DNA of 64,000 nt. Source: Dryocola clanedunensis subsp. sulfonylureivorans (GTDB lineage: Bacteria > Pseudomonadota > Gammaproteobacteria > Enterobacterales > Enterobacteriaceae). Of the stretch, positions 57,477-64,000 are shown in pieces. Numbering within the stretch: the first letter of the stretch is position 1; every line of letters begins with the position of its first letter. The translations under genes and the position numbers were made by a program. Under the pieces are notes generated by a model, which worked only from the letters and a program-made list of their open reading frames with translations, searched no databases and was not told the origin of the DNA. The DNA lies in NCBI RefSeq assembly GCF_016756775.1, contig NZ_JAERMU010000017.1, forward strand, positions 41,319 through 105,318, given 5' to 3'.

Positions 57477-57504
57477 GAAACTTCTTCATACAAAAAGAGT
57501 CTGA
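57477..57504 (+). promoter_or_regulatory. Sigma-E-type promoter upstream of fkpA
   Basis: GAAACTT (57477-57483) and TCTGA (57500-57504) are separated by 16 bases, matching the sigma-E pattern GGAACTT-N16-TCTGA. fkpA is a known sigma-E target. The start of transcription would be about 100 bases before the ATG at 57616. Confidence 0.62.
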
Positions 57505-57615
57505 ATTTGTCTCGATAACGAGCACGGAGATTGTGTAGTTTTCTCTGGCGACGTTATAGTACGTCTCTTATTTAAAATAACCTTGGGGTTAGAGGCCCCG
57601 GCCCTGGAGAAATGG

Positions 57616-58467
57616 ATGAAATCATTGTTTAAAGTAACGTTACTGGCGACCACAATGGCTGTTGCCCTGAGCGCACCGGCGTTCGCTGCTCCAGCTACCG
57701 CGGCAGCCCCTGCCAAAGACGCCGCCGCTGCCCCTGCTGCAAGCAACGCGTCATTCAAAAATGACGACCAGAAATCTGCCTATGCGCTGGGTGCTTCGCT
57801 GGGCCGTTACATGGAAAACTCCCTGAAAGAACAAGAGAAGCTCGGCATCAAACTGGACAAAACCCAGCTGATCGCGGGCGTTCAGGATGCGTTTGCTGAT
57901 AAGAGCAAACTGTCTGACCAGGAAATCGAGAAGACTCTGCAGGCATTCGAAGCCCGCGTGAAGACCTCCGCTCAGGCTAAGATGGAAAAAGACGCGAAAG
58001 AGAATGCTGACAAAGGCAAAACCTTCCGTGATGCTTTCGCTAAAGAGAAAGGTGTGAAAACCTCTTCTACAGGCCTGATGTATCAGGTAGAGAAAGCGGG
58101 TTCCGGTGAAGCGCCGAAAGACAGCGACACCGTAGTCGTGAACTACAAAGGTACGCTGATCGACGGTAAAGAGTTCGACAACTCTTATACCCGTGGTGAG
58201 CCGCTCTCCTTCCGTCTTGACGGTGTTATCCCAGGCTGGACCGAAGGCCTGAAAAACATCAAGAAAGGCGGCAAAATCAAGATGGTTATCCCACCAGAGC
58301 TGGCTTATGGCAAAACTGGCGTTCCGGGGATCCCTGCTAACTCTACTCTGGTCTTCGAAGTAGAGTTGCTGGATATCAAACCGGCACCGAAGGCAGATCC
58401 TAAAGCAGACGCGCAGGCAGCAGAAGCCGCGCCAGAGGCTAAAGCTGACGCTGCAAACAGCAAGTAA
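57616..58467 (+). CDS. fkpA: Periplasmic FKBP-type peptidyl-prolyl isomerase FkpA
   Basis: A periplasmic foldase and chaperone. In 283 residues: Sec signal (1-25, ending AFA), Ala/Pro-rich spacer, N-terminal helical dimerisation domain (about 50-150), then the FKBP domain (about 160-255) with VVNYKGTLIDGKEFDNSY and IPPELAYG. The tail is rich in Ala, Lys, Asp and Glu and slightly longer than in E. coli (270). The ATG at 57616 is chosen by the conserved MKSLFKVTLLATTMAVAL start. Confidence 0.97.
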   Translation: MKSLFKVTLLATTMAVALSAPAFAAPATAAAPAKDAAAAPAASNASFKNDDQKSAYALGASLGRYMENSLKEQEKLGIKLDKTQLIAGVQDAFADKSKLSDQEIEKTLQAFEARVKTSAQAKMEKDAKENADKGKTFRDAFAKEKGVKTSSTGLMYQVEKAGSGEAPKDSDTVVVNYKGTLIDGKEFDNSYTRGEPLSFRLDGVIPGWTEGLKNIKKGGKIKMVIPPELAYGKTGVPGIPANSTLVFEVELLDIKPAPKADPKADAQAAEAAPEAKADAANSK

Positions 58468-58478
58468 TCAGCCATAAG

Positions 58479-58506
58479 CCGCCGCCCTCAGGGGCGGCGG
58501 TTTTTT
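58479..58506 (+). terminator. Terminator of fkpA
   Basis: CCGCCGCCC (58479-58487) pairs with GGGCGGCGG (58492-58500) around TCAG, followed by six T. It lies 11 bases after the fkpA stop: a classic strong rho-independent terminator. Confidence 0.93.
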
Positions 58507-58648
58507 ATTTGTCGCGGCATATAATAATAAAGACTGGAAAGCTGGTCTCACGCTGTATTACCTTAACAGGCAGCATTGCAACTGAGTATGAGTCTGCCCT
58601 GACACCAATAAAGCGCGACAGGCTCTCTTTAGAGGGTGGTATCTTTTA

Positions 58649-59371
58649 ATGTCCAATTCGCTTTTGACCAACGAAACCAGCGAGCTTGACCTGCTGGACC
58701 AGCGTCCTTTTGAACCAACCGACTTCGAAATATTAAAATCCTATGAGGCGGTGGTCGACGGGCTGGCGATGCTGATTGGTTCCCATTGCGAAATCGTCCT
58801 GCATTCTCTTCAGGATTTAAAGTGTTCAGCGATTCGTATTGCTAACGGTGAGCACACGGGGCGAAAAATCGGCTCGCCAATTACCGATCTGGCGTTACGC
58901 ATGCTTCATGACATGACAGGTGCCGACAGCAGCGTCTCCAAATGCTACTTCACGCGGGCCAAGAGCGGCGTGCTGATGAAGTCCGAGACGATTGCCATTC
59001 GTAACCGTGATGAACGCGTCATTGGCCTCCTGTGCATCAATATCAACCTGGACGTGCCTTTCTCGCAGATTATGGCGACGTTTGTGCCGCCGGAAACGCA
59101 GGAAGTGCCTTCCTCCGTCAACTTTGCCTCCTCGGTTGAGGATCTGGTGACCCAGACGCTGGAGTTCACCATTGAAGAGGTGAATGCCGATCGTAACGTC
59201 TCCAATAACGCCAAGAACCGCCAGATTGTCCTCAACCTGTACGAGAAGGGTATCTTTGATATCAAAGACGCCATCAATCAGGTGGCCGACCGGCTGAACA
59301 TCTCCAAGCACACCGTTTATCTCTACATCCGCCAGTTCAAGAACGGGGATTTTCTGGGACAGGACCGGTAA
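58649..59371 (+). CDS. yheO: YheO, PAS-HTH transcriptional regulator
   Basis: A 240-residue predicted regulator: an N-terminal PAS-like domain of the YheO type (about 25-140, with [19 protein letters not shown] sequence) and a C-terminal helix-turn-helix (about 190-235; [21 protein letters not shown]). Its targets are unknown, though it heads the tusDCB genes and shares one base with the tusD start (ATG overlaps TAA), so it may be co-transcribed with them. Confidence 0.93.
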   Translation: MSNSLLTNETSELDLLDQRPFEPTDFEILKSYEAVVDGLAMLIGSHCEIVLHSLQDLKCSAIRIANGEHTGRKIGSPITDLALRMLHDMTGADSSVSKCYFTRAKSGVLMKSETIAIRNRDERVIGLLCININLDVPFSQIMATFVPPETQEVPSSVNFASSVEDLVTQTLEFTIEEVNADRNVSNNAKNRQIVLNLYEKGIFDIKDAINQVADRLNISKHTVYLYIRQFKNGDFLGQDR

Positions 59372-59757
59372 TGCATTTTGCGATTATGGTCACCGGACCG
59401 GCCTATGGAACGCAGCAGGCCAGCAGCGCGTTGCAGTTTGCCCAGGCCATCATCAATGAAGGTCATACCCTGAAAAGCGTGTTCTTCTATCGCGAAGGTG
59501 TCCTCAACGCTAATCAGTTCACGACACCTGCGAGCGATGAGGTAGACGTTGTACGCGCGTGGCAAACCCTTCATGAGCAGCATGGCGTTGCACTTCATAT
59601 CTGCGTCGCAGCGGCTCTGCGTCGCGGTGTTGTGGACGAGACTGAAGCTAAACAAAACGGTCTGGCCGCAAGCAACCTGCAACCCGGTTTCATCCTGAGC
59701 GGACTGGGTGCGCTGGCTGAAGCGTCACTGACCTGTGACAGAACGGTGCAATTCTGA
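59371..59757 (+). CDS. tusD: Sulfurtransferase subunit TusD
   Basis: Part of the TusBCD complex that relays sulfur from TusA to TusE for 2-thiouridine at position 34 of tRNA Lys, Glu and Gln. It has 128 residues of the DsrE fold, with the persulfide-carrying cysteine at Cys78 ([11 protein letters not shown]), the same position as in E. coli. Its ATG overlaps the yheO stop by one base and its stop overlaps tusC. Confidence 0.96.
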   Translation: MHFAIMVTGPAYGTQQASSALQFAQAIINEGHTLKSVFFYREGVLNANQFTTPASDEVDVVRAWQTLHEQHGVALHICVAAALRRGVVDETEAKQNGLAASNLQPGFILSGLGALAEASLTCDRTVQF

Positions 59758-60116
59758 TGAAACGCGTGGCCTTTGTGTTTACTTCGGCACCTCACGGTAG
59801 CTCCGCAGGTCGTGAAGGGTTAGATGCCTTGCTTGCCACCTCGGCACTGTCGGAAGATATCGGCGTGTTTTTTATCGGCGACGGCGTTTTTCAGATATTA
59901 CCTGACCAGAGGCCTGACAAAATTCTTTCCCGCGATTACATCGCTACTTTTCGAGTGTTGCCACTCTACGATATTGAGCAATGCTATCTGTGCGCAGAGT
60001 CCGCTCATGAGCGCGGATTAGCTGAAAACAGTGCATGGGTGGTGGACGTTGAAGTGCTCGCGGCGGAGGCGTTGCGGGAAAAACTGCATCAGTTCGATGT
60101 GGTATTAACTTTCTGA
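59757..60116 (+). CDS. tusC: TusC, sulfur-relay complex subunit
   Basis: A DsrF-like subunit of TusBCD, 119 residues. It starts [20 protein letters not shown], the typical DsrE/F strand-loop; the loop around residues 18-20 lacks a catalytic cysteine, as expected for the structural partner. The ATG overlaps the tusD TGA by one base; tusB follows after 6 bp. Confidence 0.95.
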   Translation: MKRVAFVFTSAPHGSSAGREGLDALLATSALSEDIGVFFIGDGVFQILPDQRPDKILSRDYIATFRVLPLYDIEQCYLCAESAHERGLAENSAWVVDVEVLAAEALREKLHQFDVVLTF

Positions 60117-60122
60117 GGCCCC

Positions 60123-60410
60123 ATGCTGCACATTTTATCTCGTTCGCCTTTTACCATGGATATCAACGCGCTGCTGCGTTGCGTGAAGGCAGGAGACGAG
60201 CTGTTACTCATTCAGGATGGCGTGATTGCAGCCCTCGCAGGAAGCCGCCCGCTTGAATTACTGCTCGCCGCCCCCATATCTCTCTTTGCGCTGCATGAAG
60301 ATCTCGAAGCCCGCGGCCTGGCTGCTCAAATTTCAACCAAAATCGACGCGGTAAGCTATAATCACTTCGTCAGATTGACGGTTAAACACGAACGGCAGAT
60401 CACCTGGTAG
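60123..60410 (+). CDS. tusB: TusB, sulfur-relay complex subunit
   Basis: A DsrH-like subunit of TusBCD, 95 residues, starting MLHILSRSPFTMDINALLR, the family hallmark, and with GDELLLIQDGVIAAL in the core. It is the last gene before the str operon promoter. Co-transcription with yheO-tusDC is implied by the overlaps. Confidence 0.95.
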   Translation: MLHILSRSPFTMDINALLRCVKAGDELLLIQDGVIAALAGSRPLELLLAAPISLFALHEDLEARGLAAQISTKIDAVSYNHFVRLTVKHERQITW

Positions 60411-60431
60411 ACCAGGATCGCTGTATATTTC

Positions 60432-61476
<1,045 letters not shown>

Positions 61477-61560
61477 TCCCTTCGGAGTATTAGTCACCAG
61501 GCGGGCGCTTCATTCAAGCTGCCCGCTTTGGGTTACTTAACTGAACGTCCCAGGATATAG

Positions 61561-63684
<2,124 letters not shown>

Positions 63685-63710
63685 GCCCAGGTTTTTAAAA
63701 CAATGATCCC

Positions 63711-64000
<290 letters not shown>

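Overview
This window is chromosomal core sequence from a member of the Enterobacteriaceae. Protein sequences and gene order follow the Escherichia coli pck-to-str (tufA) segment almost gene for gene. I cannot fix the genus from sequence reading alone; something near Enterobacter, Klebsiella, Cedecea or Kosakonia would fit. I saw no tRNA or rRNA gene, insertion sequence, prophage or CRISPR array.

Layout. 1-6.2 kb: pckA (3' end cut by the window edge), the heat-shock pair hslO/hslR, the nucleotidase yrfG, the envelope-stress regulator igaA and the Nudix hydrolase nudE. 6.2-13.0 kb: an accessory type VI secretion (T6SS) module between nudE and mrcA, which are close neighbours in E. coli. It holds two tandem Tli3-type lipoprotein immunity genes, a Tle3-type lipase effector, a VgrG spike with a C-terminal transthyretin-like extension, and a divergent PAAR tip gene. 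13.1-25.9 kb: mrcA, the hofMNOPQ type IV pilus-like/DNA-uptake operon, then aroK-aroB-damX-dam-rpe-gph-trpS. 26.0-33.6 kb: the poorly characterised yhfZYXW-php-yhfUTS operon, preceded by two copies of a TTCA-N6-TGAA element, with a third, imperfect copy inside it.

33.6-41.6 kb: siroheme and nitrite reduction (cysG, nirC, nirD, nirB) behind an FNR/NarL-type promoter, then a lone cytosine deaminase codA and the MFS protein tsgA. 41.8-48.8 kb: ppiA with a perfect CpxR box, an unusual gene in which the start of the antitoxin YhfG is fused in frame to the Fic AMP-transferase domain, pabA, argD, yhfK, crp and yhfA. 48.8-56.4 kb: prkB, yheU, yheT, a LysE-family exporter, the ABC-F protein yheS, the glutathione-gated K+ efflux pair kefG/kefB, and yheV. 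56.5-64 kb: slyD, slyX, fkpA with a sigma-E-like promoter, yheO-tusDCB, and the str operon rpsL-rpsG-fusA-tufA (tufA cut by the window end).

Many of the gaps between genes, especially those between convergent genes, hold short REP/BIME-like palindromes of two families. The observations most worth checking are the YhfG-Fic fusion, the Tle3/Tli3/VgrG-TTR/PAAR module with duplicated immunity, and the repeated operator-like element of the yhf operon. Gene identities rest on recognising family sequences from memory; no database search or computed alignment was run.
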